Below, piece by piece: positions 55,380 to 64,000 of a DNA stretch of 64,000 nt. The stretch is from positions 176,768 to 240,767 of the forward strand of contig JABZFM010000001.1 of NCBI GenBank assembly GCA_014237465.1. The letters run 5' to 3'. Each line of letters begins with the position of its first letter. Within the stretch, counting starts at the first letter, position 1. The notes under the pieces were generated by a model. That model saw only the letters and a list, made by a program, of their open reading frames with translations, was not told the origin of the DNA and ran no database searches. Source of the stretch: Desulfobacteraceae bacterium (GTDB taxonomy: Bacteria; Desulfobacterota; Desulfobacteria; Desulfobacterales; Desulfosalsimonadaceae). The translations under genes and the position numbers were made by a program.

Positions 55380-56282
55380 ATGAAAAAGGAGAAGGCTATG
55401 ATGAACACAGTAAAAAGTATCAGATTGAAATCATCACGTGTAACTTGGTATGGCATGGGCGCTGTTGTTTTTTTTGTAGCAGTATGTTTGATGCTAGCCC
55501 CACCTGTCATGGCCGAAGGCACACCTCAAACGGCGCAAGATGAAGATGCCGAGCTCGCTCAGAAGTTGACCAACCCCATTGCCGACCTGATAACGATTCC
55601 GGTTCAGATGAGCTACGACAGTGACATCGGTCCTGCAGACGATGGCTGGAAGCTGCAAACCAACATCCAGCCGGTTATCCCGCTCCAATTGAATCCGGAT
55701 TGGAACCTGATTACCCGGACGATCCTGCCGGTGATTTACCAGGACGATATCCTTCCGGGAACGGGTTCCCAATTCGGCCTGGGCGACACAAGTGTGAGCC
55801 TGTTCTTTTCACCCCAAAGTTCGCTATCAGCCGGTGGGGTGCTCTGGGGCATCGGACCGATCTGTCTCCTGCCTACCGCTACCGACGACTTGCTTGGCAC
55901 AAAAAAATGGGGTGCGGGACCGGCCGGGATTGTGTTGACGGCGCGTGGGCCATGGACTATTGGCATGCTGGCCAACCACGTCTGGTCCTTTGCCGGGGAC
56001 AGTGAGCGTGACGATATCAGCAATACTTTCTTGCAGCCCTTTGTTGCTTATACTGGGCCGAGCGCCTGGACCATATCAGTCCAGACCGAGAGCACTTACA
56101 ACTGGAAGACGGAGAACTGGTCTGTGCCGATCAATATTGCCGTTGCCAAACTCGTCAGGTTTGGCATACTGCCTGTCAGCTTGCAGGCTGGCGTCGGTTA
56201 TTGGGCGGAATCCCCTGATGCAGGTCCTGAAGGATTACGCTATCGGCTCCAGGCGAATTTCGTACTGCCCAAACCCAAATAA
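55380..56282 (+). CDS. Outer-membrane barrel protein (MetA/neuromedin U-like family)
   Basis: A 300-residue exported protein. A long signal peptide ('GMGAVVFFVAVCLMLAPPVMA') is followed by 'LTNPIADLITIPVQMSYDSDI', a hallmark of this family of putative outer-membrane channel proteins. Alternating barrel strands run to the end ('VLWGIGPICLLPTATDDLLG', 'WKTENWSVPINIAVAKL'). Substrate unknown. The ATG has a clean aaaggag ribosome binding site. Confidence 0.75.
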   Translation: MKKEKAMMNTVKSIRLKSSRVTWYGMGAVVFFVAVCLMLAPPVMAEGTPQTAQDEDAELAQKLTNPIADLITIPVQMSYDSDIGPADDGWKLQTNIQPVIPLQLNPDWNLITRTILPVIYQDDILPGTGSQFGLGDTSVSLFFSPQSSLSAGGVLWGIGPICLLPTATDDLLGTKKWGAGPAGIVLTARGPWTIGMLANHVWSFAGDSERDDISNTFLQPFVAYTGPSAWTISVQTESTYNWKTENWSVPINIAVAKLVRFGILPVSLQAGVGYWAESPDAGPEGLRYRLQANFVLPKPK

Positions 56283-56388
56283 AGGTTTCTTTGTCTCAAG
56301 AAAGGGGAAAAAGGTTGAACGCACTAAAAACTTTTTTAAGTTAAAAAGCATCGGGTTTTGATAACCTGATAAAAAAAGGAGGCAGAAA

Positions 56389-56976
56389 ATGAGGACTTTT
56401 CGTTTTTTTGGGTTATTGGTTATGGCGATATTTGCATCAAATTTTTCGAACCTGGCACATGCCGACAGTTATTTGAACGCGATTGAAGTATTTAAAAAAT
56501 CTCCGGCAGTACAGCCATTTTTTCAGAACGCTTATGGCTATGCGGTTTTTCCGACGATCGGAAAAGCCGGTTTTGTCATCGGGGGGGCTTACGGTGAGGG
56601 GAAGGTATATCGGGGGGGTGAAGTCACCGGTAAATCATCCATCGTAAAATTGTCCATAGGTTGGCAGGCCGGTGGTCAGGCATTCAGCGAGATTATTTTT
56701 TTCCAGGATAAACGCGCTTATGAGGAATTTACCAGCGGTGAGTTTACTTTTGATGCCCAGGCATCGGCTGTTGTTATTACTGCCGGTGTTCAGGCACAAG
56801 CGGGTACCAAAGGTGTTTCTGCCGGGGCGACTGCCGGTCCGGCTACAGGGGTACAGGCAGAAACCAATTACATAAAGGGTATGGCCGTATTCGTGCATGC
56901 AAAAGGCGGATTAATGTACGAGGCAGCCATTGGCGGACAAATGTTTAATTTTACGCCCGTGGAGGGTAAAAAATAA
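56389..56976 (+). CDS. SYLF (Ysc84) domain lipid-binding protein
   Basis: A 195-residue exported protein: signal peptide 'FGLLVMAIFASNFSNLAHA', then a single SYLF domain ('AYGYAVFPTIGKAGFVIGGA', 'IGWQAGGQAFSEIIFFQDKRA', 'FTFDAQASAVVITAGVQAQA'). SYLF domains bind phosphoinositides or other lipids. In bacteria the role is unknown but envelope related. It may be in one transcript with the barrel gene 106 bases upstream. Confidence 0.85.
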   Translation: MRTFRFFGLLVMAIFASNFSNLAHADSYLNAIEVFKKSPAVQPFFQNAYGYAVFPTIGKAGFVIGGAYGEGKVYRGGEVTGKSSIVKLSIGWQAGGQAFSEIIFFQDKRAYEEFTSGEFTFDAQASAVVITAGVQAQAGTKGVSAGATAGPATGVQAETNYIKGMAVFVHAKGGLMYEAAIGGQMFNFTPVEGKK

Positions 56977-57141
56977 TCGTAAGATATTTATTTGAAAAAA
57001 TTAAATCAATAAAATGCCCCGGTCAGGGATTTCTGCTCCTTTATGGTCTATGACCCGCAGGCTGGGATATATATCTATCTTAGTAGCACTTTCTTGCCTG
57101 TGTGACTGGCATCTGTTTTGAGGGATTGGCATCAATCTCCC

Positions 57142-57183
57142 CTCGTGGGAGCGGCTTCTCGTGGGAGCGGCTTCCAGCCGCGA
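57142..57183. repeat. REP sequence on the left of RAYT 2
   Basis: GTGGGAGCGGCTTCCAGCCG at 57161-57180 is a classic REP palindrome. Its first 16 bases (CTCGTGGGAGCGGCTT) occur twice in tandem (57142-57157 and 57158-57173). Confidence 0.85.
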
Positions 57184-57222
57184 AACCGCCGTCATTATTA
57201 AAGGATAAATGATAGAATTTTC

Positions 57223-57693
57223 ATGAATGAATTTAAACCGGCAAACGGGTCAAAAAATCTGCGAAAAGGAAGGGTGTCCATCGTTGGTCAATACTATATG
57301 ATCACAACAGCAGCATATAATAAAAACGAGGTATTCAATTTGACAGGGGCGGCTGACGCCGTATTAAATAGTCTATATTGGCTTGATAAGCAAAAGCGGA
57401 TTGATTTGCAGGCAGCGGTTGTTATGCCGGATCATTTACATTTTGTTGCAAAGTTGAACAGCGGAACTTTATCAGGGGTAATGCACAGTTTAAAAAGTTT
57501 TACGTCTAAAAAAATAAAATCGGATTTGAATTTAAAAAACAATATTTGGCAATCTCAATATCATGATCATGCAATTTGCGGGGATGATGAATTAACAAAA
57601 ACGATTACCTACTGTTTGAATAATCCGGTCCGGGCAAATATTGTGGATGATTTTCATGACTACCCCTACTGGTACTGCAAATTTGAAGTTTGA
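57223..57693 (+). mobile_element. REP-associated tyrosine transposase (RAYT 2)
   Basis: A 156-residue short RAYT. 'SIVGQYYMITTAAYNKNEVF' opens it, 'AAVVMPDHLHFVAKL' (about residue 72) has the HUH motif, and 'NNIWQSQYHDHAICGDDELT' with 'YCLNNPVRANIVDDFHDYP' completes the standard family pattern. It is flanked by inverted REP sequences at 57142-57183 and 57711-57732, so it is a complete REP/RAYT unit. It is clearly a different type from RAYT 1. Confidence 0.88.
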
Positions 57694-57710
57694 TGCAGGG
57701 TCATATTTAT

Positions 57711-57732
57711 CGCGGCAGGATGCCGCTCCCAC
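57711..57732. repeat. REP sequence on the right of RAYT 2 (inverted)
   Basis: CGCGGCAGGATGCCGCTCCC followed by AC is the reverse complement, with a few changes, of the left REP. It begins 18 bases after the RAYT stop. Confidence 0.85.
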
Positions 57733-57819
57733 AGGAGGGATCACAATGATCTCACACGAAACCCGAAAGTTGAGTTATGAATTAAGATAGTCCGGCATAG
57801 CGATTTTAGGGCACAACAA

Positions 57820-58097
57820 AGGGGTCATGCCTTGAAAGTTGAATAGGTTGCGGGTGTTTGCTATATGCCTTGTAACAGACATATTTTTTAAGGGGGGCAT
57901 ATGACACGACAGTTAAGGATTAATTATCCCGGCGCTTTTTTTAAGAAAATTGGAGAGCAATTCAAGATCAGCGAATCAGCGGTATCACATGCAGTCAGCC
58001 GGGTTTCGAAAACCATTGCAAAGGATAAAAAAGTGCGAAAAAAAATTGATAAGCTGATTAACAAACTCAATTATTCAGGATTCAAGACATGACCCCT
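57820..58097 (+). mobile_element. Internally deleted RAYT-derived element, copy 1
   Basis: 278 bp between AGGGGTCATGCCTTGA and its inverted counterpart TCAAGACATGACCCCT. Inside is a transposase gene stripped to its ends (57901-58092): the N-terminal 'MTRQLRINYPGAF' is joined directly to the C-terminal 'KKIGEQFKISESAVSHAV' DnaA-like helix-turn-helix. The HUH and tyrosine regions are gone, so it cannot move itself, although a 63-residue DNA-binding peptide could still be made. A second partial right end (ATGACCCCT) follows at about 58110. Confidence 0.85.
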
Positions 58098-58346
58098 ATC
58101 TATGTTCACATGACCCCTATCTATTTGTTTTTGTTTGGATTGCTGTTTCTAAATTTTGAGAACAACCCGCCAAAATTAATTTCTGACGGTCGTCCGCATT
58201 CAAAAAAGGACTCTACCTTTACAATTTTGGAAAGGCAGGCTGTAGTTTTTGCATCAAAAAGTAAATCAGTTCAAAAATTTGTTAGTCACCGTGGATTGCT
58301 GACTTTTCAGATACATACAAAAAACATACGACAGAGGAGAGAGATT

Positions 58347-59216
<870 letters not shown>

Positions 59217-59308
59217 GAATGCCAATCCCACACAACTTAAACAGGTTATTATTCCGTATTCGCAATAGATAACTTTTTTGCACAACTTTTATTTTTTGGG
59301 GAGGCAAT

Positions 59309-59730
59309 ATGTTCATCCTCTATCTTCCGCCAATCGTGAGCTTCGCAATTGCGATCATCGTTTTTTTTTCATTTTCGATCAGCCTGTATTTTGTAGTTCA
59401 TCGATTCTGGTCAAAAGATATCAGTGAAGAAACCAAAAGGACTGCAGATTCTGTCGTTACAAGAATAGGTATCATCCACGGTGTGGTTCTTGGAATAAGG
59501 TCACAAAGGATAAATATTATGAGTACGACAGTGAGCGCAACCAGGTTGTTGCCAATGCCGACGGTTCCACCGACATCTATTTTGGCCCCAAGGCCCCGGC
59601 AGGCAAAGAGAGCAACTGGATTCAGACCATTCCCGGTAAAGGCTGGAACACCATTTTACGTTTTTATGGACCGCTGAAACCCTGGTTTGATCAGACCTGG
59701 CGGCCGGGAGAGATTGAATTGGTTAAATAG
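59309..59730 (+). pseudogene. Chimeric remnant: 5' of a DUF4239-like gene joined to 3' of a DUF1254/DUF1214-like gene
   Basis: The first part (59309 to about 59500) encodes a membrane start, 'VSFAIAIIVFFSFSISLYFV' then 'WSKDISEETKRTADSVVTRI', like DUF4239 (bestrophin-like) proteins. From about 59500 another frame encodes 'KYYEYDSERNQVVANADGST', then 'DIYFGPKAPAGKESNWIQT', 'WNTILRFYGPLKPWFDQTWR' and 'PGEIELVK', the C-terminus of DUF1254/DUF1214 proteins, stopping at 59730. The frames do not match across the join. This is a deletion fusion of two genes, with both functions lost. Confidence 0.8.
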
Positions 59731-59802
59731 AATTCAAAGTCTTCCCGTCTTTGACTGGAGGTTAATCAGTTGTATGTTATTTGTAATGGAGGCAATAAGA
59801 GT

Positions 59803-61131
59803 ATGAGCAATTTAATTAGAAGAAATAAACCGATTATGTTGGCTTTATGTGTGTTTGGCCTGGCTGCTATTCTCTACCTTCCACTCGCTATGGCCAACGA
59901 AAATGACTACGCTACTTCAGATGAAATAGGACTGATGAAAGGTTTTCCGCCGCCTCCAGAGAAGCGTGTGGACCGTTCCAGTCTGCTCAAAGGCCCGGGT
60001 AACCGATGGTCCTATCTTAATATGCGGCAGTTATATCCTACGGCGGCTATTAAAAATGCTGACGTTCCGGTCCCTGTCAAAAAATCTATGGATGGAGCGA
60101 TCGAGAAACTAAAAATACAGAAACCCGGTGCAGCTATGGTCGATGTTGATACCTGGCTGAAAGAAACCTACTCTGATGCCGTGGTTGTCGTACACGGAGA
60201 CAAAGTGGTATTTGAACGCTACCTGAACAGCATGCATGCTGACCATCCGCACCAGATGATGTCGGTCACCAAATCTTTTGCCGGGCTTTTTGGCCTGCTC
60301 GCCGTCGCCGATGGCAAGGTGAAGGAAAGCGATGAAGTAGCGAAAATTATTCCTGAACTAAAAAAATCGGGCGCCTTCGCTAAGGCAAACTTCGGACAGG
60401 TGCTCGACATGACCAATTCCATGGACTTCTCCGAGGATTATGCTGATCCCGAGTCGGGCATCTCGCACTACATCATTGTTCTCGGTTTGAAGCAGCCGGT
60501 AGAAGGGCGCACCTACGCCAATAGTATTTATGATTACCTGCCTACACTACAAATAGACAAAAAATACGCGCACGGTGAAGTCTTTCACTACCAGACGCCT
60601 AAAACCGATGTGGTTAACTGGGTGAACAATCGTGTAACGGGCAAGTCCTTTCAGGACTCCCTGCACGACAAACTCTGGTCAAAGCTTGGGACCGACGGTG
60701 AAACCTACGTGCTGCTTGATAAGAATGTAACGCTCTTCGCTGGAGGTGGTCTGAACGCGACGCCTAATGATCTGGCTCGCTTCGGTATGATGATGATCAA
60801 CGATGGCAAATCCACCAGCGGTGAACAGATTGTGCCAGCTTCGGTAATCAAAACCTTGTCAAAAGGTGGTGACCGCGAGGCATACAATAACGGTCCGGGT
60901 ACGGAAAACGATGACTGGAGCTACCGTGCACAATGGTGGATACGCCACACACCCGGCAAAGAATCATTCTCAGCCATCGGGGTCCACGGGCAGTGGATCT
61001 ACATTGATGTTAAGCGTAATGTCGCCATCATCAAACAGTCATCGCAACCGGTCTCAGATGATGATTACTACGACGGCTATAACACCAACGCCTTTGATGC
61101 AATTATTACGCACCTGGCTAACCTGAAATAA
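59803..61131 (+). CDS. Exported beta-lactamase-family serine hydrolase (6-aminohexanoate-dimer hydrolase-like)
   Basis: A 442-residue protein with an N-terminal signal or anchor ('IMLALCVFGLAAILYLPLAMA'). The catalytic SxxK is in 'HQMMSVTKSFAGLF' (about 162). 'EVFHYQTPKTDVVNWV' fills the Y-x-N position and 'IGVHGQWIYID' the KTG position (HGQ). This pattern fits class C/EstB/NylB-like esterases or amidases rather than resistance beta-lactamases. The ATG at 59803 has tggagg upstream; a TTG 11 codons earlier is less likely. It is the first of three hydrolase genes separated by RAYT-derived elements. Confidence 0.85.
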   Translation: MSNLIRRNKPIMLALCVFGLAAILYLPLAMANENDYATSDEIGLMKGFPPPPEKRVDRSSLLKGPGNRWSYLNMRQLYPTAAIKNADVPVPVKKSMDGAIEKLKIQKPGAAMVDVDTWLKETYSDAVVVVHGDKVVFERYLNSMHADHPHQMMSVTKSFAGLFGLLAVADGKVKESDEVAKIIPELKKSGAFAKANFGQVLDMTNSMDFSEDYADPESGISHYIIVLGLKQPVEGRTYANSIYDYLPTLQIDKKYAHGEVFHYQTPKTDVVNWVNNRVTGKSFQDSLHDKLWSKLGTDGETYVLLDKNVTLFAGGGLNATPNDLARFGMMMINDGKSTSGEQIVPASVIKTLSKGGDREAYNNGPGTENDDWSYRAQWWIRHTPGKESFSAIGVHGQWIYIDVKRNVAIIKQSSQPVSDDDYYDGYNTNAFDAIITHLANLK

Positions 61132-61292
61132 TCGGGTATTGGTATATGAATAATATGATTTCGCTCTGATGCATATAAAGGAAAAAAGGTGGCGGAAGGA
61201 GTAAAATTTAACCCGTCCTAGGCGTTTACAGTGAGTACCTTCTGCTCGACGCACGTGCGGGAGTATTGCCGCCAATTTAGCAGTAAAAATAA

Positions 61293-61880
61293 AGGGGTCA
61301 TGTCTTGAAAGTTGAATGGTTTGCGGGTGTGTGCTATATGCCTTGTAACAGACATAGTTTTTAAGGGGGGCATATGGCACGACAGTTAAGGATTAATTAT
61401 CCCGGCGCTTTTTATCACGTCACATCTCGCGGTAATGAACAAAAGGCAGTTTTCAAGAGTAAGCGGGACAGAGAAAAGTTTCTGGAATACCTTGAAACAG
61501 CCTCGTTAAGATATAATGCCGTTGTTCATGTCTATTGAGGAGTATGTTAAAAAGAATTTTGTAAAAATCATAGAAACCGACAAGGAGATTCCGGCGACAA
61601 AGGCGTTTACAGAAGAAGCTTCCATGGAGGAAATCTTTGAAGCTGTAGACAAAATGTTTTCAGAAGGCAGGCTGTCGAGGGATGTCAAACAGTATTTATG
61701 GCATAGATATACATCTGTGCATCTTAAGGAAATTGGAGAGCAATTCAAGATCAGCGAATCAGCGGTATCACATGCAGTCAGCCGGGTTTCGAAAACCATT
61801 GCAAAGGATAAAAAAGTGCGAAAAAAAATTGATAAGCTGATTAACAGACTCAATCATTCAAAAATCAAGCCATGACCCCT
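61293..61880 (+). mobile_element. Internally deleted RAYT-derived element, copy 2 (longest)
   Basis: 588 bp from AGGGGTCATGTCTTGA to TCAAGCCATGACCCCT. The transposase gene starts at 61374: 'MARQLRINYPGAFYHVTSRG' and 'NEQKAVFKSKRDREKFLEYL' are intact up to 'RYNAVVHVY', where a deletion removes the HUH/tyrosine core and brings a stop. The C-terminal part continues in another frame (about 61528-61875: 'SIEEYVKKNFVKIIETDKEI' to 'ISESAVSHAVSRVSK'). It shows what the parent gene looked like and carries a different deletion from copies 1 and 3. Confidence 0.85.
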
Positions 61881-61939
61881 ATCTTTGACTCGAGTCGTTC
61901 TACGCTGAAGGGATTCTGCGTCTATATAACAAATAACAA
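61881..61939. repeat. 59-bp direct repeat following element copy 2
   Basis: Identical by eye to 63287-63345. It begins ATCTTTGACTCGAGTCG (with palindrome GACTCGAGTC) and ends TATAACAAATAACAA. In both places it sits between the RAYT-derived element and a hydrolase gene. Confidence 0.85.
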
Positions 61940-61941
61940 TC

Positions 61942-61993
61942 GGTTGCTGCGGACAGTGCTAACACATCGTCTGTAGCAACCAAAATATTTTGG
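61942..61993 (+). promoter_or_regulatory. Hairpin and 14-bp palindrome upstream of the hydrolase gene
   Basis: GGTTGCT (61942-61948) pairs with AGCAACC (61975-61981), with partly paired GGAC/GTC inside; it is followed at once by the perfect palindrome CCAAAATATTTTGG (61980-61993), 22 bases before the ATG. It could be an operator or leader hairpin. Its TAACAA...GCGGAC flavour also recalls an attC half, but the site is incomplete. Confidence 0.3.
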
Positions 61994-62015
61994 AATAAGT
62001 ATGAAAGGAGAAACC

Positions 62016-62990
62016 ATGAAGAAAATGATAAACATGAGCGTCGTTATTGTTGCTCTATGGCTTGCGTTCGCCAACCATCTATCTGGAATGCTGCCTGATC
62101 CAAACGGGCAACCTGAGGTGCCGGCGCCAGACGACGTCAAAGCATGGAAAGCTGTTCAGCAAGCGAGAGAAGCGTTTAGCCTCGAAAGACAGAAGCCTAT
62201 TGTGGAACGCTTGCAGCCGACCGTCACGGAAATGGAATTGGGTGGGGTTCCGGTTCTGGATATTAAACCCAGGAACTGGAAGAACAACGGCAAGGTAATG
62301 GTTTACACCCATGGTGGGGCTTACACCGTACTTAGCGCTAAATCCACCCTTGGCAGCGCTGCCTTGATGGCCGAAGCCACCGGATTGCGGGTGATCTCGG
62401 TAGACTACACGCTGGCGCCCCATGCCAAGTGGCAGCAGGTAACGGGTCAGGTCGTTAGTGTTTTTAAAGCGCTGAGCAAGCAAGGTTATGCCATGAAGGA
62501 CATTGCAATCTATGGTGATTCTGCCGGCGGCGGACTGGCAGCGGGCTCTGTCCTCAAAATGCGTGACCAAGGTATGGGTATGCCCGCCGCGGTTGTGCTC
62601 TGGTCGCCATGGTCGGACATCACCGAGACTGGGGATAGCTATGTCACGCTGAAACATGCAGAGCCTTCTTACATCTATGACAAGGTACTCAAATCGTCTG
62701 CCGATGCCTATGCCAATCCGAAAGATCAGAAACACCCTTATGTGTCACCGGTCTACGGTGATTACGCCAAGGGATTTCCGCCAACCTTAATCCAGGGGGG
62801 CACCAAGGAGATTTTTCTGAGTAACTTCATTCGTCATTATCAGGCATTGGATACTGCCGGCCAAACTGTGAAGCTGGATCTTTACGAAGGCATGATCCAC
62901 GTATTTCAGGTAACGCTGCCCGGTTCACCGGAGTCGAAAACAGCCTTGGCGAAAGTTAATGCGTTTGTTAAGCGGCATCTGGGCAAGTGA
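62016..62990 (+). CDS. Exported alpha/beta hydrolase (HSL/Abhydrolase_3 family esterase)
   Basis: A 324-residue protein with an N-terminal hydrophobic signal ('MSVVIVALWLAFANHLSG'). It has the HSL-family oxyanion motif 'MVYTHGGAYTVLS', nucleophile elbow 'IYGDSAGGGLAAG', and a C-terminal histidine in 'LYEGMIHVFQ'. It probably hydrolyses esters in the periplasm. The ATG at 62016 is preceded by aaaggagaaacc; an ATG five codons earlier includes this ribosome binding site and is unlikely. It sits between two RAYT-derived elements. Confidence 0.88.
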   Translation: MKKMINMSVVIVALWLAFANHLSGMLPDPNGQPEVPAPDDVKAWKAVQQAREAFSLERQKPIVERLQPTVTEMELGGVPVLDIKPRNWKNNGKVMVYTHGGAYTVLSAKSTLGSAALMAEATGLRVISVDYTLAPHAKWQQVTGQVVSVFKALSKQGYAMKDIAIYGDSAGGGLAAGSVLKMRDQGMGMPAAVVLWSPWSDITETGDSYVTLKHAEPSYIYDKVLKSSADAYANPKDQKHPYVSPVYGDYAKGFPPTLIQGGTKEIFLSNFIRHYQALDTAGQTVKLDLYEGMIHVFQVTLPGSPESKTALAKVNAFVKRHLGK

Positions 62991-63009
62991 AGAGCCAAGT
63001 GAAAAACAA

Positions 63010-63286
63010 AGGGGTCATGTCTTGAAAATTGAATAGGTTGCGGGTGTGTTCTATATGCCTTGTAACAGACATATTTTTTGAGGGGGCATATGGCACGACA
63101 GTTAAGGATTAATTATCCCGGCGTTTTTTTTAAGAAAATTGGAGAGCAATTCAAGATCAGCGAATCAGCGGTATCACATGCAGTCAGCCGGGTTTCGAAA
63201 ACCATTGCAAAGGATAAAAAAGTGCGAAAAAAAATTGATAAACTGATTAACAAACTCAATCATTCAAAAATCAAGCCATGACCCCT
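63010..63286 (+). mobile_element. Internally deleted RAYT-derived element, copy 3
   Basis: 277 bp with the same ends as copy 2 and the same internal deletion junction as copy 1 ('INYPGVFFKKIGEQFKIS', gene remnant 63090-63281). Sharing one junction implies that a deletion derivative spread, moved in trans, rather than two separate decays. Confidence 0.85.
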
Positions 63287-63345
63287 ATCTTTGACTCGAG
63301 TCGTTCTACGCTGAAGGGATTCTGCGTCTATATAACAAATAACAA
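63287..63345. repeat. 59-bp direct repeat following element copy 3
   Basis: Second copy of 61881-61939, ending 19 bases before the next hydrolase gene. Confidence 0.85.
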
Positions 63346-63364
63346 CTAAAAATAGGAGGATAAA

Positions 63365-64000
63365 ATGAGTTTAAATGGACAAAAAATGGAAATCAACGGC
63401 CTCAAACTTAATGTTTTGGTTGAAGGAGAAGGTGAACCAGTGATGTTACTTCATGGGTTTCCCGATTCAAATTATGTCTGGCGCGATGTAATTCCCTTGC
63501 TTGTAAAAGCCGGGTATAAAGTAATTGCACCTGACCAGCGCGGTTTTGGCGAGTCGGATGCCCCGGAAGGTAAAGAAAACTATGATATGGAACTCATCGC
63601 CAAAGATGCTGTTGCTATACTTGATGCCTTAAATATCAAAAAAGCAAAACTGGTCGCCCACGACTGGGGCGCCATGATTGGCTGGCTACTGGCAGGAACC
63701 TATCCGGAAAGATTTGAAAGTTATACCGCCATCTCAGTCGGGCATGCAAAAGCCTATGCCGCAGCCGGATTTGAACAAAAAAAGAAGGGCTGGTACGTTC
63801 TTTTTTTTCAACTTGAAGGTATAGCTGAAAAAGCATGTATGGCCAAAGACTGGAAACTTTTCAGAAAGACTGTTGACAATCACCAGGAAGTTGACCACTG
63901 GATCAAGGATCTTTCCCGTCCTGGCAGACTGTCGGCTGGAATGAACTGGTATCGTGCCAATCTTTCCAAACTTTGGAAAGCAGACTTTCCAAGGGTAAAA
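63365..64000 (+). CDS. Alpha/beta hydrolase (epoxide hydrolase / haloalkane dehalogenase-like), open at the right edge
   Basis: The first 212 residues are visible, with a strong aggagg ribosome binding site. 'LLHGFPDSNYVWRDVIP' is the oxyanion segment, 'APDQRGFGESDAPEG' is typical, and the nucleophile elbow 'LVAHDWGAMIGW' has aspartate as nucleophile, as in epoxide hydrolases and haloalkane dehalogenases. There is no signal peptide, so it is cytoplasmic. The catalytic His and the cap end lie beyond the window. It is the third hydrolase in the element-separated series. Confidence 0.88.
   Translation, partial: MSLNGQKMEINGLKLNVLVEGEGEPVMLLHGFPDSNYVWRDVIPLLVKAGYKVIAPDQRGFGESDAPEGKENYDMELIAKDAVAILDALNIKKAKLVAHDWGAMIGWLLAGTYPERFESYTAISVGHAKAYAAAGFEQKKKGWYVLFFQLEGIAEKACMAKDWKLFRKTVDNHQEVDHWIKDLSRPGRLSAGMNWYRANLSKLWKADFPRVK

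Noticed and set aside
57901..58092. Stand-alone helix-turn-helix regulator genes at 57901, 61516 and 63090
   Set aside because: All three are remnants of one transposase gene within terminal inverted repeats; treated as element content, although expression cannot be excluded.

Overview
The window looks like a chromosomal segment of a Gram-negative, probably anaerobic member of the Desulfobacterota (Desulfobacterales-like). This is an inference from gene content: a ferredoxin-nitroreductase fusion, paired YkgJ cysteine-cluster proteins, long cyclase-ATPase and kinase-ATPase-histidine kinase signalling proteins, outer-membrane barrels, and many short palindromic repeats. No rRNA, tRNA or CRISPR array was recognised.

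Layout. 1-0.9 kb: the 3' end of a type I restriction specificity gene and two small genes. 1-4.8 kb: housekeeping genes (dus, dgt, two YkgJ proteins). 5.1-6.1 kb: an ammonium transporter that has lost its 5' end. 6.4-7.9 kb: an unrecognised membrane-anchored protein. 8.1-10.5 kb: a minus-strand accessory block with a Shedu-type defence nuclease (sduA), an HNH protein and a secreted protein, carrying integron attC-like hairpins. 11.1-21.7 kb: a block bracketed by a 714-bp direct duplication of the 3' end of rarA. It holds a REP/RAYT transposase unit and two tandem, very large zinc-ribbon/class III cyclase/ATPase/TPR proteins.

20.3-30.6 kb: housekeeping genes again (rarA, der, 5-formyl-THF cyclo-ligase, serS, thrC), then a LysM envelope protein, a TPR lipoprotein and an unknown gene. 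30.8-41.3 kb: a Sel1-repeat protein, a ferredoxin-nitroreductase, a decayed AraC regulator, a 1903-residue kinase-like/ATPase/GAF/PAS/histidine kinase protein whose kinase domain looks catalytically dead, and a FlK-like thioesterase. 41.5-47.5 kb: tex, a DEAD-box helicase and an ABC-F ATPase, all RNA or ribosome related. 47.7-57 kb: a kinase-fold protein, two divergent D15-type barrels, a lipoprotein hydrolase, a TolB/TPR protein, another barrel and a SYLF protein, which together read as an envelope cluster.

57-64 kb: a mobile-element-rich accessory tail. It has a second REP/RAYT unit and three internally deleted derivatives of another RAYT gene, each ended by the same 16-bp inverted repeat. 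Between these derivatives lie a foreign-looking barrel gene, a chimeric pseudogene and three hydrolase genes (a beta-lactamase-family serine hydrolase and two alpha/beta hydrolases). This tail and the rarA-bracketed block are the most unusual parts. At least six families of 80-150 bp palindromic elements are scattered between genes, several starting within a few bases of a stop codon.
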